Numbered from the stretch's first letter, positions 1-7,657 are shown. The stretch: DNA of 32,931 nt from Candidatus Heimdallarchaeota archaeon (GCA_016839985.1 JAEOTG010000189.1:1-32931); one strand, 5' to 3'. Numbers and translations: made by a program. Notes: generated by a model not told the origin, from the sequence alone.

Positions 1-54
1 AATTTTTTATTAAGAAAATGTTTTATGCTTTATTGTTGAATTATTTAACCTAAG

Positions 55-228
55 ATGAAAACCAAAAATGTCCTTCTAGCTAACCTTCCAAAAAACTGTA
101 TTGCTGATGAGAATTCCAATTGTATTGAATGTGAAATTGAAGGCGAACTAATATGTTTTGTAGATAAGAGATTTGCGAATAATTTTACTAATTTTTTATT
201 TTCAATCATGTCCCCCAAATTGTTTTAA
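55..228 (+). CDS. Short Cys-containing ORF, possibly a truncated gene
   Basis: An ATG-initiated 57-codon frame. Its product has Cys at residues 15, 23, 26 and 34, including a CIEC pair followed by EGEL, then a mildly hydrophobic Phe-rich tail. The layout of a short Cys cluster, then EGxL-C, then the start of a hydrophobic stretch resembles, from memory, the N-terminus of an archaeal membrane-protein family whose members continue into transmembrane helices. Here the frame stops soon after the hydrophobic part begins, so this may be a decayed or truncated copy. There is no clear ribosome-binding site, and the window edge hides any upstream context. It lies just before the NIF3-like gene on the same strand. 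Confidence is low that it is a functional gene. Confidence 0.3.
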   Translation: MKTKNVLLANLPKNCIADENSNCIECEIEGELICFVDKRFANNFTNFLFSIMSPKLF

Positions 229-253
229 AGTTATAAAAGATATAACAATCATC

Positions 254-1069
254 ATGGCGAAAACATTAGAGGATATTATAAACTCGCTTAGAAATCTTTG
301 TGATAAGGAAATTCATCAAAAAAAGGTTTTCGGGATAGAATTTGGTACAGATTCGCTTATTAAAATTCAATCAACAAATGTAAAGGGAATTGTTGTTTCT
401 CCTTTTGTAAACTTGAAGTTAACACACTTCATGAAAGATAATAAAGCAAATCTAGCAATAACTGTTCTACCTCTTTCTATTGTTAAAAATAAATTTCCTC
501 TTTCTGAAAGAGATTTTGAATTACTTCGTTCATTAGTATTGAATAATTTGAAAACAGCACGATTACCTGAAGAATGGTTATATATCTCAAAAGGTGCTTT
601 TCCGTATTTTCTTCAGACACTAGGTATAAGCAAGACTAGACAGGATATGATATCTCTTCATTCGGAAAAGAAAATTCCAAATTGGGTACTTTCTTCTATC
701 GCTATTGATGATTTTCTTAATTCCTTAAGTCATTTATGTAAAAAATGGATGACATATTCATACGCTCCAGAAAATGCTGAAATATCTTTAGTGCTGGAAA
801 AAAGATTCTTCACTCTAGATGAGATTAAATTACTTAAAGAAAATGGTGTTAATACTGTTCTCAGTTTTGCATTAGATTCAAGAAGTATTCCATTGTACAA
901 GGAGAATAAGATGAATATACTTTATTTACCATTTCTTGATTATTGTAATCTATCACTGAGAAAATTCTCTCAACTTTTGCAACTAGAGTCAGATGTCAAT
1001 TCATTATTTTACCCTCAAGAAACAGATAGTTGGCTATCATATAAAGAATTAAAAGATAAATCACTATAA
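254..1069 (+). CDS. NIF3-like protein lacking the usual metal ligands
   Basis: A predicted cytosolic protein of 271 aa, counted from the ATG at 254. An upstream in-frame start at 173 would add 27 residues unlike the family and would overlap the preceding short ORF. The layout follows the NIF3/YbgI family: an N-terminal helix, a strand 'VKGIVVSP' (about 43-50), a helix, 'NLAITVLPLS' (66-75) where NIF3 proteins have an IITHHP-type metal site, then 'LPEEW' (104-108) where they have the HTNxD segment. A C-terminal half (about 176-255) resembles the second NIF3 subdomain. None of the usual His/Glu metal ligands is visible at these positions, so it may be a non-catalytic relative. It precedes the RNA methyltransferase gene by 31 nt. 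The family assignment is a by-eye fold match; biological role unknown. Confidence 0.5.
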   Translation: MAKTLEDIINSLRNLCDKEIHQKKVFGIEFGTDSLIKIQSTNVKGIVVSPFVNLKLTHFMKDNKANLAITVLPLSIVKNKFPLSERDFELLRSLVLNNLKTARLPEEWLYISKGAFPYFLQTLGISKTRQDMISLHSEKKIPNWVLSSIAIDDFLNSLSHLCKKWMTYSYAPENAEISLVLEKRFFTLDEIKLLKENGVNTVLSFALDSRSIPLYKENKMNILYLPFLDYCNLSLRKFSQLLQLESDVNSLFYPQETDSWLSYKELKDKSL

Positions 1070-1100
1070 AGAGCTTACAAGTTAAAAACGGGGGAGCAAA

Positions 1101-2426
1101 ATGGAATCTCTCATACCTACACTTATCTTTGTATTAACAGAAATAGATGCTGGTAATTCAACGAGAATAACAATAAGATCAACTGTCTCTAATAAGAAAT
1201 TAACTAGAGACGATGAATCAACACTTTACTATTTAACATTTGAGATTCTAAGAATTATGAACGTTGTAGATCTTTATATAAAAATGAGTTCTTCTTCATT
1301 CTCACTTAAGAAGATAAATCCTAAAATGAGGTCTCTTCTTCGATTAGCAACATTTCTATTAAAGGTAGAAAAAAAACCCATTGAATATGTAAACGAAATT
1401 CTAGAACCATATTATCAACAAATTGAATCCTTACAGTTAAATACAATTTTGGAATCAATCCAAGCAATTACAGAAAATCTACTTTATGAGAATAAATTTG
1501 ATCTAGCTTCAAGATTTTCAATAAAATACTACACACCAACTTGGATAATTAGAAAATATCTCAGTAGATGGAATGAAAAATTTACAAAGGAATTACTTGT
1601 TTCATTTTTACAAAACCTTCCAATGTATGTAAGAGTAAACACGCTCAAAGCAGATTTCAAGCAAATAATTAGTGTATTCGAAGATAGAAATATAAGTTAT
1701 GAGTTGATTAATGAGATTCAAAATCTGATAAAGATTGTTTATAGTGAAACTCCTATACCTCGATTACCTGAATTTGATGAAGGAAAATTCGTAATACAAC
1801 AAAAAGCTTCAGCTTTAGTATCCCATGTTTTAGATCCAAAACCGGGTGAAAAAATCTTAGATATGTGTGCATCACCTGGAGGAAAAACTTCCCATATTGC
1901 AGCATTACTTGGAAGTGGTGAAAACATAGAAGCTATTGATATTAATGAAGATCGAATAAAGATTCTAGCTAAACGGTTAGAGCTCTTAGGTGTTAAATCA
2001 ACAAAGATTATAAAATCAGATTCAAGAACACTTTACAAAAAAACTCAAACTAAATTTGATAAAATCCTTCTTGATCCCCCTTGTTCAAGTTCAGGAACTT
2101 ATTCTTCTAGACCTGAAATGAAATGGAGGTTAAAACAACGAGATTTAAGATGGTATACAAAACTACAATCTGATTTACTTAATTCTGCTTCCAAACTTAT
2201 TGAATCTGAAGGGTGCATTGTGTATTCAACATGTTCATTATTTCAAGAAGAGAATCATGATATTATTTCATCATTTCTTAAAGAAAACACTAACTTCTCT
2301 TTAACTGAAGCAAATCCGATACTAGGCTTATCCTCGGAATTATTAGATAACAAAGCTCAAGAGTTATATCCACATTTACATGAAACAGAAGGTTTTTTCA
2401 TCGCAAAAATAAAAAAAGAGGATTAA
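1101..2426 (+). CDS. NOL1/NOP2/Sun (RsmB-type) RNA m5C methyltransferase
   Basis: A SAM-dependent cytosine-C5 methyltransferase acting on rRNA or tRNA. The C-terminal Rossmann domain has the SAM loop DMCASPGGKT (254-263), motif IV DPPCSSSG (325-332) with Cys328, and motif VI YSTCS (375-379) with the catalytic Cys378; the two cysteines are the hallmark of the family. Residues of about 1-130 are helical and could be a divergent NusB-like region, as in bacterial RsmB. Residues of about 140-235 form the usual RNA-binding lead-in ('MYVRVNTLK'). The 441-aa length suits this layout. A strong ribosome-binding site (GGGGGAG, about 1090-1096) lies just ahead of the ATG. The exact target base cannot be read from sequence; an archaeal NSUN or tRNA (C48/49) role is equally possible. 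Confidence 0.93.
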   Translation: MESLIPTLIFVLTEIDAGNSTRITIRSTVSNKKLTRDDESTLYYLTFEILRIMNVVDLYIKMSSSSFSLKKINPKMRSLLRLATFLLKVEKKPIEYVNEILEPYYQQIESLQLNTILESIQAITENLLYENKFDLASRFSIKYYTPTWIIRKYLSRWNEKFTKELLVSFLQNLPMYVRVNTLKADFKQIISVFEDRNISYELINEIQNLIKIVYSETPIPRLPEFDEGKFVIQQKASALVSHVLDPKPGEKILDMCASPGGKTSHIAALLGSGENIEAIDINEDRIKILAKRLELLGVKSTKIIKSDSRTLYKKTQTKFDKILLDPPCSSSGTYSSRPEMKWRLKQRDLRWYTKLQSDLLNSASKLIESEGCIVYSTCSLFQEENHDIISSFLKENTNFSLTEANPILGLSSELLDNKAQELYPHLHETEGFFIAKIKKED

Positions 2427-2436
2427 GTTAATCCAC

Positions 2437-2460
2437 ATTTTGTTTTATGTTGTTGTTTTT
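2437..2460 (+). terminator. T-rich terminator-like stretch after the m5C methyltransferase
   Basis: After the stop codon at 2426 the plus strand reads several T-runs interrupted by single purines. This matches the oligo-T type of intrinsic terminator used by archaeal RNA polymerase. It lies in the short space between this gene and the convergent gelsolin-like gene. No hairpin is needed or seen. Confidence 0.35.
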
Positions 2461-3088
2461 AGTATATTTTATCTAATAAAGAGTCTATTTTTTTGATCAA
2501 TTCTGATTTTAGTTGATGTCTCGGTGGTTTTTCCATGTCTTTTGCACTTTGAACGCTTGTGTCAAAAAGTATTTTGTTTGCTAAAGTTTTTACAATCTCT
2601 TCTACATCATAGTGACTTTCTACATCATATGTACTTCTGCTATTATAATCTGTTTTTGTTTCTTTAGGAATCTCAATTGTTTCAACAATATCTTTACTCA
2701 TAGCGTTTGCAATGGGTTGAGTTAATGATCTAGTTTTTTCACCATAAATATAACTAGATTTTTGAGTAGGTACTTCAGACATTATCTTAATGTCTGTAGG
2801 TTTTTCTTCCAGTTTGTTAATTATGTACGATAATAATCGATCCTTATCTTCAGGTTCAATATTTATCACTTGATACTTTGAACCTTTTTTTGTCCTTAAA
2901 TTAGTTGCAGCTCTGCCTGCAGAATAAGCTAGAGAGCTTGATATACCAGTTTTTCTAAAAATGAAAATTTTTCTATCTTTTCTATCTATAATTAAGAATG
3001 CATCCCCTTCGTGCAAGAAACTTTCTTTTATTGGAGGTACTTCATGATAACTTCCATCCTTTTGTACAGAGAATATTCTTAGAACCAC
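2459..3088 (-). CDS. Single-domain gelsolin-like protein
   Basis: 209 aa from a GTG start preceded by a good ribosome-binding site (GGGGTGA, about 3096-3102). Residues of about 22-85 read like one gelsolin/ADF-like repeat: 'LHEGDAFLIID' (25-35), where gelsolin repeats have L-x-x-x-D-x-F-I-L-D, then 'KIFIFRKTGISSS' (40-52) in place of the I-Y-V-W-x-G-x-x-A-S strand, then a helix 'AGRAATNLR'. The second half (about 100-209) is polar, probably partly disordered, and ends in a basic helix. Gelsolin-domain proteins that act on actin are a known Asgard trait; binding of actin or calcium by this one is inference. It is the last gene after queC (65-nt gap) and may be co-transcribed with it. No signal peptide or membrane segment is seen. 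Confidence 0.6.
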   Translation of the reverse strand: MVLRIFSVQKDGSYHEVPPIKESFLHEGDAFLIIDRKDRKIFIFRKTGISSSLAYSAGRAATNLRTKKGSKYQVINIEPEDKDRLLSYIINKLEEKPTDIKIMSEVPTQKSSYIYGEKTRSLTQPIANAMSKDIVETIEIPKETKTDYNSRSTYDVESHYDVEEIVKTLANKILFDTSVQSAKDMEKPPRHQLKSELIKKIDSLLDKIY

Positions 3089-3153
3089 TAAGTTTCACCC
3101 CATTTAAAATAATAGGACAACTTCATAAATAAGAATTTCCTTTTCCATCTAAA

Positions 3154-3882
3154 TTAAGAATCGTATATGGTAGGATCACTATTTTTTGCTTCTTGGAATG
3201 CTCTTTTTCTTCTTTGGCATGATTCACATTTACCACAGTGAATAGGTTTTCTGTCTTCAGACCAGTTTTTAACATTGTAACAAGATGAGGTAAAATCCAA
3301 AGATGCTTTTTTTTCAACTAAAAATGAAACAATATCTCTTTTTACAAAATCACTAAATGGAGATTTAATAGAAACTTCATTTATACAACCAAAAGATATT
3401 GCCTGATTCATTTTATTTACAAATTCTAGAGTATTGTCTGGAAAGGTCTCTCCTTCCTCTTTATTACCACCAAACACAATGTCAACGGGTTCCATGAAAC
3501 TATCTGCTAAGGATGCAGCTATTGATAAAAATAAGATATTTCTACCTGGTATCCAAACTTTCTTAGCAGTCTCTAATGTTAGGTCTTTATTGTTTAACTG
3601 ATTGATATCCTTAATTTCGGGTGGATCATCAAGCGTTTCAATAAGAGAAGATTTCGAATTCAAACCAAATTCTCCCAGAAATGGAAGAGAAATGATTTTT
3701 GATTCAATGGAGAGTAGAGACGAAAAATATTCGTTTGTTGATTGAATAATTTTATCCTCTTTGCTACTATAAATGAAACTCAAAAGAACTATATCACTGT
3801 ATCTTTGTTTTGCCCAATATAAACAAGCAGTTGAATCAATTCCACCTGAAAATAAAACAATTGCTGTTGTGATAACTAACAC
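3154..3882 (-). CDS. queC: 7-cyano-7-deazaguanine (preQ0) synthase
   Basis: Converts 7-carboxy-7-deazaguanine to preQ0 with ATP and ammonia, the last step before insertion into tRNA for archaeosine. The PP-loop SGGIDS is at residues 12-17, and the zinc site typical of QueC is formed by Cys201, Cys216, Cys219 and Cys222 near the C-terminus ('HCGKCESCQRR'). Length 242 aa is slightly above bacterial QueC. The annotated start is GTG and overlaps a GAGG-like Shine-Dalgarno stretch, so the exact start is uncertain; the family core begins only about six residues later. It lies 46 nt downstream of queD on the same strand, within the preQ0 gene cluster. Confidence 0.93.
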   Translation of the reverse strand: MLVITTAIVLFSGGIDSTACLYWAKQRYSDIVLLSFIYSSKEDKIIQSTNEYFSSLLSIESKIISLPFLGEFGLNSKSSLIETLDDPPEIKDINQLNNKDLTLETAKKVWIPGRNILFLSIAASLADSFMEPVDIVFGGNKEEGETFPDNTLEFVNKMNQAISFGCINEVSIKSPFSDFVKRDIVSFLVEKKASLDFTSSCYNVKNWSEDRKPIHCGKCESCQRRKRAFQEAKNSDPTIYDS

Positions 3883-3928
3883 CTCATTTTTCTTATTTAT
3901 TTTGTATTATTGCTGTATTATATATATC

Positions 3929-4384
3929 CTAATTACCTGAATATATCACCTTACATGTTGGAGTTTCAGCAATTTCTATAGTAATTTTAAACTGTGGATA
4001 TTCTTCTTTAATTAAATCATGTATGTACTTTGATAGAAGCTCTACAGTTGTTGATTCTAATGGAAGAAGTTCGACATCTGCTTTGGGAAAACGATAACGT
4101 CTCCCATCGCATGTCGTAATGATTACTTGCTTCTCATCCATTTCTATATTGAGATCTTCACTTTTCTGAGGAAGAAGAATTTTGTGATCAAGTTTTACTA
4201 ATATTTCACCAACTTTCGATTTAAATATACTAAAATCAATTATCATATTGCTCTCGTCTAACTCCCCCTCAATTTCAACCTCTACTTGGTAATTGTGACC
4301 ATGAAGTCGAGCACATTTATCGTGTCTTGTTAACATATGAGCTGATGCTATAGTTAATTTATCTCCAGATATTCTCAATTTCAT
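3929..4384 (-). CDS. queD: 6-carboxy-tetrahydropterin synthase (6-pyruvoyl-tetrahydropterin synthase family)
   Basis: Second step of the preQ0 pathway, from dihydroneopterin triphosphate to 6-carboxy-5,6,7,8-tetrahydropterin. Zinc ligands His16, His28 and His30 and the QueD signature C-x-x-x-H-G-H (Cys24 to His30) are present, with Asp66-His67 ('LDHK') and a C-terminal Glu-containing 'AETPTC'. The 151-aa length is a little longer than bacterial QueD because of an insert at about 76-100. An AGGGGAA ribosome-binding site lies just upstream of the ATG. It follows the DUF366 gene by 9 nt and precedes queC, consistent with one operon. A related archaeal pterin enzyme is possible, but the neighbours favour QueD. 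Confidence 0.92.
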   Translation of the reverse strand: MKLRISGDKLTIASAHMLTRHDKCARLHGHNYQVEVEIEGELDESNMIIDFSIFKSKVGEILVKLDHKILLPQKSEDLNIEMDEKQVIITTCDGRRYRFPKADVELLPLESTTVELLSKYIHDLIKEEYPQFKITIEIAETPTCKVIYSGN

Positions 4385-4393
4385 ATTCTTCCC

Positions 4394-5011
4394 CTATATA
4401 GATCTGGTTTTTACTATATCTTCTTTTACTTTATGAATTTCTTCAATGTATTGTTCAGCTATCTTTACAATCCAATCTTTAATTTGATTTTCTTGCATAC
4501 CGATTTCTAATAATCCTAATGCATCCACATGAGATGGGAAACCAGTATTTCCAACATTGATTCCAAAATGAATTTTTCCACTCGATGCTCCAATAGTTGC
4601 AATCCCAACATTAAGTTTCTTTCCTTCTATATAGATATCAGTACCAATTCTTTTTGTCTCTAATCCCTCTTCTTTTAAATTTTCAATGACAATTTGAATG
4701 AGAATTCTTAATCTATAATATTCTATTTCAAGATTAGGAGGTTGAGTATCGAATTCCTCTATAATAAAATGAATACTGTCATCTGAACTAATTAATATCT
4801 CATTCAGATGTGATTCTCTTAATATATCTTTGATGTCTATCATCTCATCAGGTGACAGCTTCATTCCACCTCTAAATATGAGAATACTATTACCTATGAT
4901 GTCATAATTGTTTGCAGTGAATTGGCTTGATAACTGTGATCCATTATAGATTATTGGATTATTAAAATCCTCAACTACAATTTTGTAAGTTTGTCTCTCA
5001 ATTATCTTCAT
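4394..5011 (-). CDS. DUF366 family archaeal protein
   Basis: 205 aa, matching the archaeal DUF366 family as I recall it: an N-terminal 'YNGSQLSSQF', then 'GNSILIFRGGM' (about 40-50), and a conserved 'VGIATIGASSGKIHFGINV' stretch in the second half. No known catalytic motif, signal peptide or membrane segment is visible. It sits between mptA (5 nt upstream) and queD (9 nt downstream) inside the preQ0 operon, so its product probably works with deazaguanine or pterin intermediates. That is inferred from position only. The biochemical role of this family is not known to me. Confidence 0.75.
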   Translation of the reverse strand: MKIIERQTYKIVVEDFNNPIIYNGSQLSSQFTANNYDIIGNSILIFRGGMKLSPDEMIDIKDILRESHLNEILISSDDSIHFIIEEFDTQPPNLEIEYYRLRILIQIVIENLKEEGLETKRIGTDIYIEGKKLNVGIATIGASSGKIHFGINVGNTGFPSHVDALGLLEIGMQENQIKDWIVKIAEQYIEEIHKVKEDIVKTRSI

Positions 5012-5016
5012 TTATT

Positions 5017-5964
5017 TCAACCTATCAATTGCTCTTTTAACTTCTTAAGTGTGGTTCGTACCTCTGCTACAGCATTGTGTTGATGAATACTCTCATAGTT
5101 TACTTGTTTAACTGAAATTATTGTATCATCGTGCTGATTCTTATATTTATCAGCCACTTTTTGTAATATTATCCTTACAACATCTTCAACAAATACAGGT
5201 CGAGAATGAGAATAGACAACTACAGCTTGTTCGTCTTTTCTCTTAAGCACCTCATGAACAGGTGAACTCATAGATGTTTCAATTATCTGAATAATGTCTT
5301 CGAGTTCGATTCTTTCAGCTTCTTTCGGTTGCTCAAATAATAGAATAGCTTTAGATCTTTGATTATGGGCAGCTAGTGGAACAACATCCACTATTCGATC
5401 AATCTGATACTCAGAGAATCCTTCTTTTACTAATTTCTCTTTAGCGAAATCTTTGGACAATTCTTGAGAACAAGGACAAACTGTTGTCCCTTCTACTTCT
5501 GCTCCTATAATTTTTGAAATCCTTATATTGTCTCCAATTTTCTCTGCATGTGCCCCCGCATGTAATTTATAAACACTAGTCTTATCTCTTGCTATTGCAT
5601 CAGAGTATGTTGTCATTTCATAGTCTGCAACTAAATTGACCTCTGCATAATTTGCACCAGGTTGTACCTCCATCACTTTTTTAGCTATTTGAACACATAA
5701 ATCCTCACTATCAGAGATTACTTCACTAGCTAGTTCAGCTATTACATCATTAATAGCTTCAATATTGCGAGACATATGTATGCCTCTTTTTGTCGATTGT
5801 AAGTCTACGTAAACATCTATTAATGCTGATAATTCATTGTAGCTTCCAAACCTTTTTCTCCTAATTATCTTAGGTATATCACATACTCCTACCCTTCTGA
5901 TTCCTATTTGTATCTTTGAATCATGAGACTGAATATCTGACAGTTTTTTACTATTCCATTCCAT
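5017..5964 (-). CDS. mptA: GTP cyclohydrolase IB (MptA/FolE2 type)
   Basis: Opens the imidazole ring of GTP to start pterin and deazaguanine synthesis. The sequence carries the family signature 'RGIHMSR' (60-66), the metal-binding 'TVCPCSQ' (161-167; Cys163 and Cys165), His200 in 'AHNQRS', and a C-terminal 'NYESIHQHNAVAE'. The 315-aa length is typical of archaeal MptA. The ATG at 5964 has a clear GGAG ribosome-binding site. It lies 14 nt after queE and just before DUF366. With QueD, QueE and QueC next to it, it most likely supplies dihydroneopterin phosphate for preQ0; it could also feed methanopterin-type cofactors. MptA forms a cyclic phosphate where FolE2 forms the triphosphate, and sequence alone does not separate them well. 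Confidence 0.93.
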   Translation of the reverse strand: MEWNSKKLSDIQSHDSKIQIGIRRVGVCDIPKIIRRKRFGSYNELSALIDVYVDLQSTKRGIHMSRNIEAINDVIAELASEVISDSEDLCVQIAKKVMEVQPGANYAEVNLVADYEMTTYSDAIARDKTSVYKLHAGAHAEKIGDNIRISKIIGAEVEGTTVCPCSQELSKDFAKEKLVKEGFSEYQIDRIVDVVPLAAHNQRSKAILLFEQPKEAERIELEDIIQIIETSMSSPVHEVLKRKDEQAVVVYSHSRPVFVEDVVRIILQKVADKYKNQHDDTIISVKQVNYESIHQHNAVAEVRTTLKKLKEQLIG

Positions 5965-5978
5965 GCTGTTTTCTCCAT

Positions 5979-6788
5979 TTATAATATGTTTATGAATTTG
6001 TGCATTTGCACTGAAATGCCGATTTTATCTGAAGGGAGATATTTTGCAGCTATTTCTGTAAATTCTTGAATTTGTCTCCAAGAAGGTTGAGATATTTTTG
6101 TATCCATTTTAGGCGTAACCAACTGAACAACTAAAGGGATGTTAATTTCACCACAAAGCTTTGCTATAATCTCGAAGTTCTCTTTTTTTGATGAACTAGT
6201 AATAACACTTTTGGCAAATATCTTTGTACCTGCTTCCTTTAAAATTTCACACATTTGAATCTCTTCTTTAACAAGCATTTCCCATTGAATTGAAGCATTT
6301 GCGCTTCTATCTTTGATATCAACACATGCAAAATCAATTTTGTTTGCTATTTTTTTAAGCAATTCTAACTTGTCAGTGTAAGCAGTTTCTAGAAAGATTT
6401 GATATTTGTTTTCTTTTAATCTCTCAATAACATCCTCTAGAAATTTCGGTTGATAGAGGGGTTCTCCTCCTGTAAGACTTATGGAATGTAGATCTTTAGT
6501 TTCAAGTTTTTTTACAATATCTAAAACCTCTTTTGAAGTTACAGGATTATTTTTTTCCTCAAATGACTGTTTTCCAGCTTGAATTTCTACTAAACATTTC
6601 TTTGGTTTTGCACTCCAAGCTAATGGAGAGTCACACCAAATACATCCATTTGTACCATGAATTCCAAGTGCAATTGGACAACCAGCAAATCGTAGAAAGA
6701 TTTGCCTTAAACCATAACAACTACCTTCTACTGCAGCTCCTTCTCCTTGGAAACTTGAGAATATCTCTTGAATGTAACCCTCTAACAT
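5979..6788 (-). CDS. queE: 7-carboxy-7-deazaguanine synthase, radical SAM
   Basis: Radical-SAM ring-contraction step of preQ0 synthesis (6-carboxytetrahydropterin to 7-carboxy-7-deazaguanine). The N-terminal 'IFSSFQGEGAAVEGSCYGL' and 'FLRFAGC' are typical of QueE. The [4Fe-4S] cysteines read as Cys37, Cys49 and Cys52 (C-x11-C-x2-C), longer than the standard C-x3-C-x2-C; some QueE proteins are known to have an extended loop here. The SAM-binding TGGEPL is at 106-111. Length is 269 aa. It is the first gene of the preQ0 operon, and a TATA-like element lies about 20 nt upstream of its ATG, which would give a very short leader. Confidence 0.93.
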   Translation of the reverse strand: MLEGYIQEIFSSFQGEGAAVEGSCYGLRQIFLRFAGCPIALGIHGTNGCIWCDSPLAWSAKPKKCLVEIQAGKQSFEEKNNPVTSKEVLDIVKKLETKDLHSISLTGGEPLYQPKFLEDVIERLKENKYQIFLETAYTDKLELLKKIANKIDFACVDIKDRSANASIQWEMLVKEEIQMCEILKEAGTKIFAKSVITSSSKKENFEIIAKLCGEINIPLVVQLVTPKMDTKISQPSWRQIQEFTEIAAKYLPSDKIGISVQMHKFINIL

Positions 6789-6803
6789 TGAAGTTAGTAT
6801 CCC

Positions 6804-6816
6804 TTTTATATAAATA
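6804..6816 (-). promoter_or_regulatory. TATA box for the preQ0 operon
   Basis: On the minus strand this reads TATTTATATAAAA, a good archaeal TATA element. Its centre is about 22-25 nt upstream of the queE start codon, predicting an mRNA that begins at or just before the ATG at 6788. It lies in the 81-nt gap between the E2 gene and queE and suggests queE starts a separate transcript. Confidence 0.5.
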
Positions 6817-6869
6817 AGACTTACCTATGTAGTCCACAAAATTATAACAAAAAATTGAATTGTTGGTAA

Positions 6870-7337
6870 CTAGAGATCGTATCTGCCTATTTGATCAAAA
6901 GTAGCAAATTTCTCAATATATTCATTTACTTTTCTTGCATATTCTTTAGGATCTCTTTTCATCAAATTTGCTGCTGTTGAATTTAGCGGATCGTCAGGAT
7001 TTGGATTACTTAAAATGAACCTTATCGATTCTATAACATCAACAAGATTATTTGCTGGTGTCCAGTCAACACCTAAAACACCAACACATATTCGTGTATC
7101 AAAGACATTTGCATGAAATACTTTAGTTAGCATTTTTACTTTTGGAGGTTTAAATGGGTATTCTCTAGGAATTTCAATTTCTAAAACAAAAACCCCACCT
7201 TCATAAAGACCAGCACCAAAAATGAATCCTCGCCAAAACAAAGTATTATTATTCACTGGCTTAAATGTTGGCAATTCCCTCTTGAGTTCGTTAGCTTCAA
7301 TAGCTATCCTTGGCCAAAATTCCTCCTCTGATAACAT
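6870..7337 (-). CDS. Ubiquitin-conjugating enzyme (E2) family protein
   Basis: A 155-aa UBC-fold protein. Visible E2 marks are 'YPFKPPKVKMLT' (60-71), 'HAN' (75-77) in place of the usual HPN, the putative catalytic Cys84 in 'RICVGVLGVDWTPA' (82-95), and the downstream 'LVDVIESIRFILSNPNPDDP' with its NP-x-x-P-L turn. The C-terminal helices of a full E2 core are present, so it looks complete and active. It would accept ubiquitin or a ubiquitin-like protein from an E1 and pass it to a target. No ubiquitin, E1, RING or JAB-protease gene is within this window, unlike the compact clusters described in some Asgard and Caldarchaeal genomes. A 54-aa ORF lies 38 nt upstream on the same strand. Confidence 0.92.
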   Translation of the reverse strand: MLSEEEFWPRIAIEANELKRELPTFKPVNNNTLFWRGFIFGAGLYEGGVFVLEIEIPREYPFKPPKVKMLTKVFHANVFDTRICVGVLGVDWTPANNLVDVIESIRFILSNPNPDDPLNSTAANLMKRDPKEYARKVNEYIEKFATFDQIGRYDL

Positions 7338-7375
7338 TATTTCCTAACCTTTTATTTTTGTTAAGGTTAATCTAG

Positions 7376-7540
7376 CTAAAAGCCTCCTGTTTTACCTTTT
7401 TGCATTTCTAGTAAAATCATTAAGATAGCTGCGATTAATCCCTTTTGATCACCTGCTATTCTCTTAAATTCTTCTCTCTCTAGCATCATGGCTAGAGATC
7501 GCCATCTTACTAATAATTCCACGATGTCTCTTTCGCTCAT
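7376..7540 (-). CDS. 54-aa helical microprotein ending in Gly-Gly-Phe
   Basis: An ATG-started frame of 54 codons plus stop. The product begins MSERDIVELLVRW, continues with amphipathic helical sequence and a hydrophobic segment 'GLIAAILMILLEMQ' (about 34-47), and ends KGKTGGF. A GAAGG-like ribosome-binding site lies 5-10 nt ahead, and an AT-rich TATA-like element at about 7567-7578 gives a suitable promoter spacing. Good frame quality and position, 38 nt before the E2 gene and probably in one transcript with it, argue that it is real. Function is unknown. The near-terminal diglycine is suggestive beside an E2, but the sequence looks helical, not like a beta-grasp ubiquitin fold. Confidence 0.6.
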   Translation of the reverse strand: MSERDIVELLVRWRSLAMMLEREEFKRIAGDQKGLIAAILMILLEMQKGKTGGF

Positions 7541-7645
7541 TAGCCTTCATTTAAGAGTAATGAGTTGGATTTATTAACCTTGTGTCTCTGTCCGTTGTAA
7601 GCCAGTGAATTGTTGTTTTAGCTTTGACCTTCCTATTCCAAAAAT

Positions 7646-7657
7646 CTTTTTAAATTT
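7646..7657 (+). promoter_or_regulatory. TATA box for the coiled-coil protein gene
   Basis: The run CTTTTTAAATTT is a TATA-like element whose centre lies about 33 nt before the ATG at 7685. This predicts a leader of only a few nucleotides, consistent with the lack of a ribosome-binding site. It shares the divergent intergenic region with the microprotein-E2 transcript. Confidence 0.45.

Noticed and set aside
173..253. N-terminal extension of the NIF3-like protein
   Set aside because: The extension overlaps the preceding short ORF and does not fit the family; the ATG at 254 begins at the first family-like helix.
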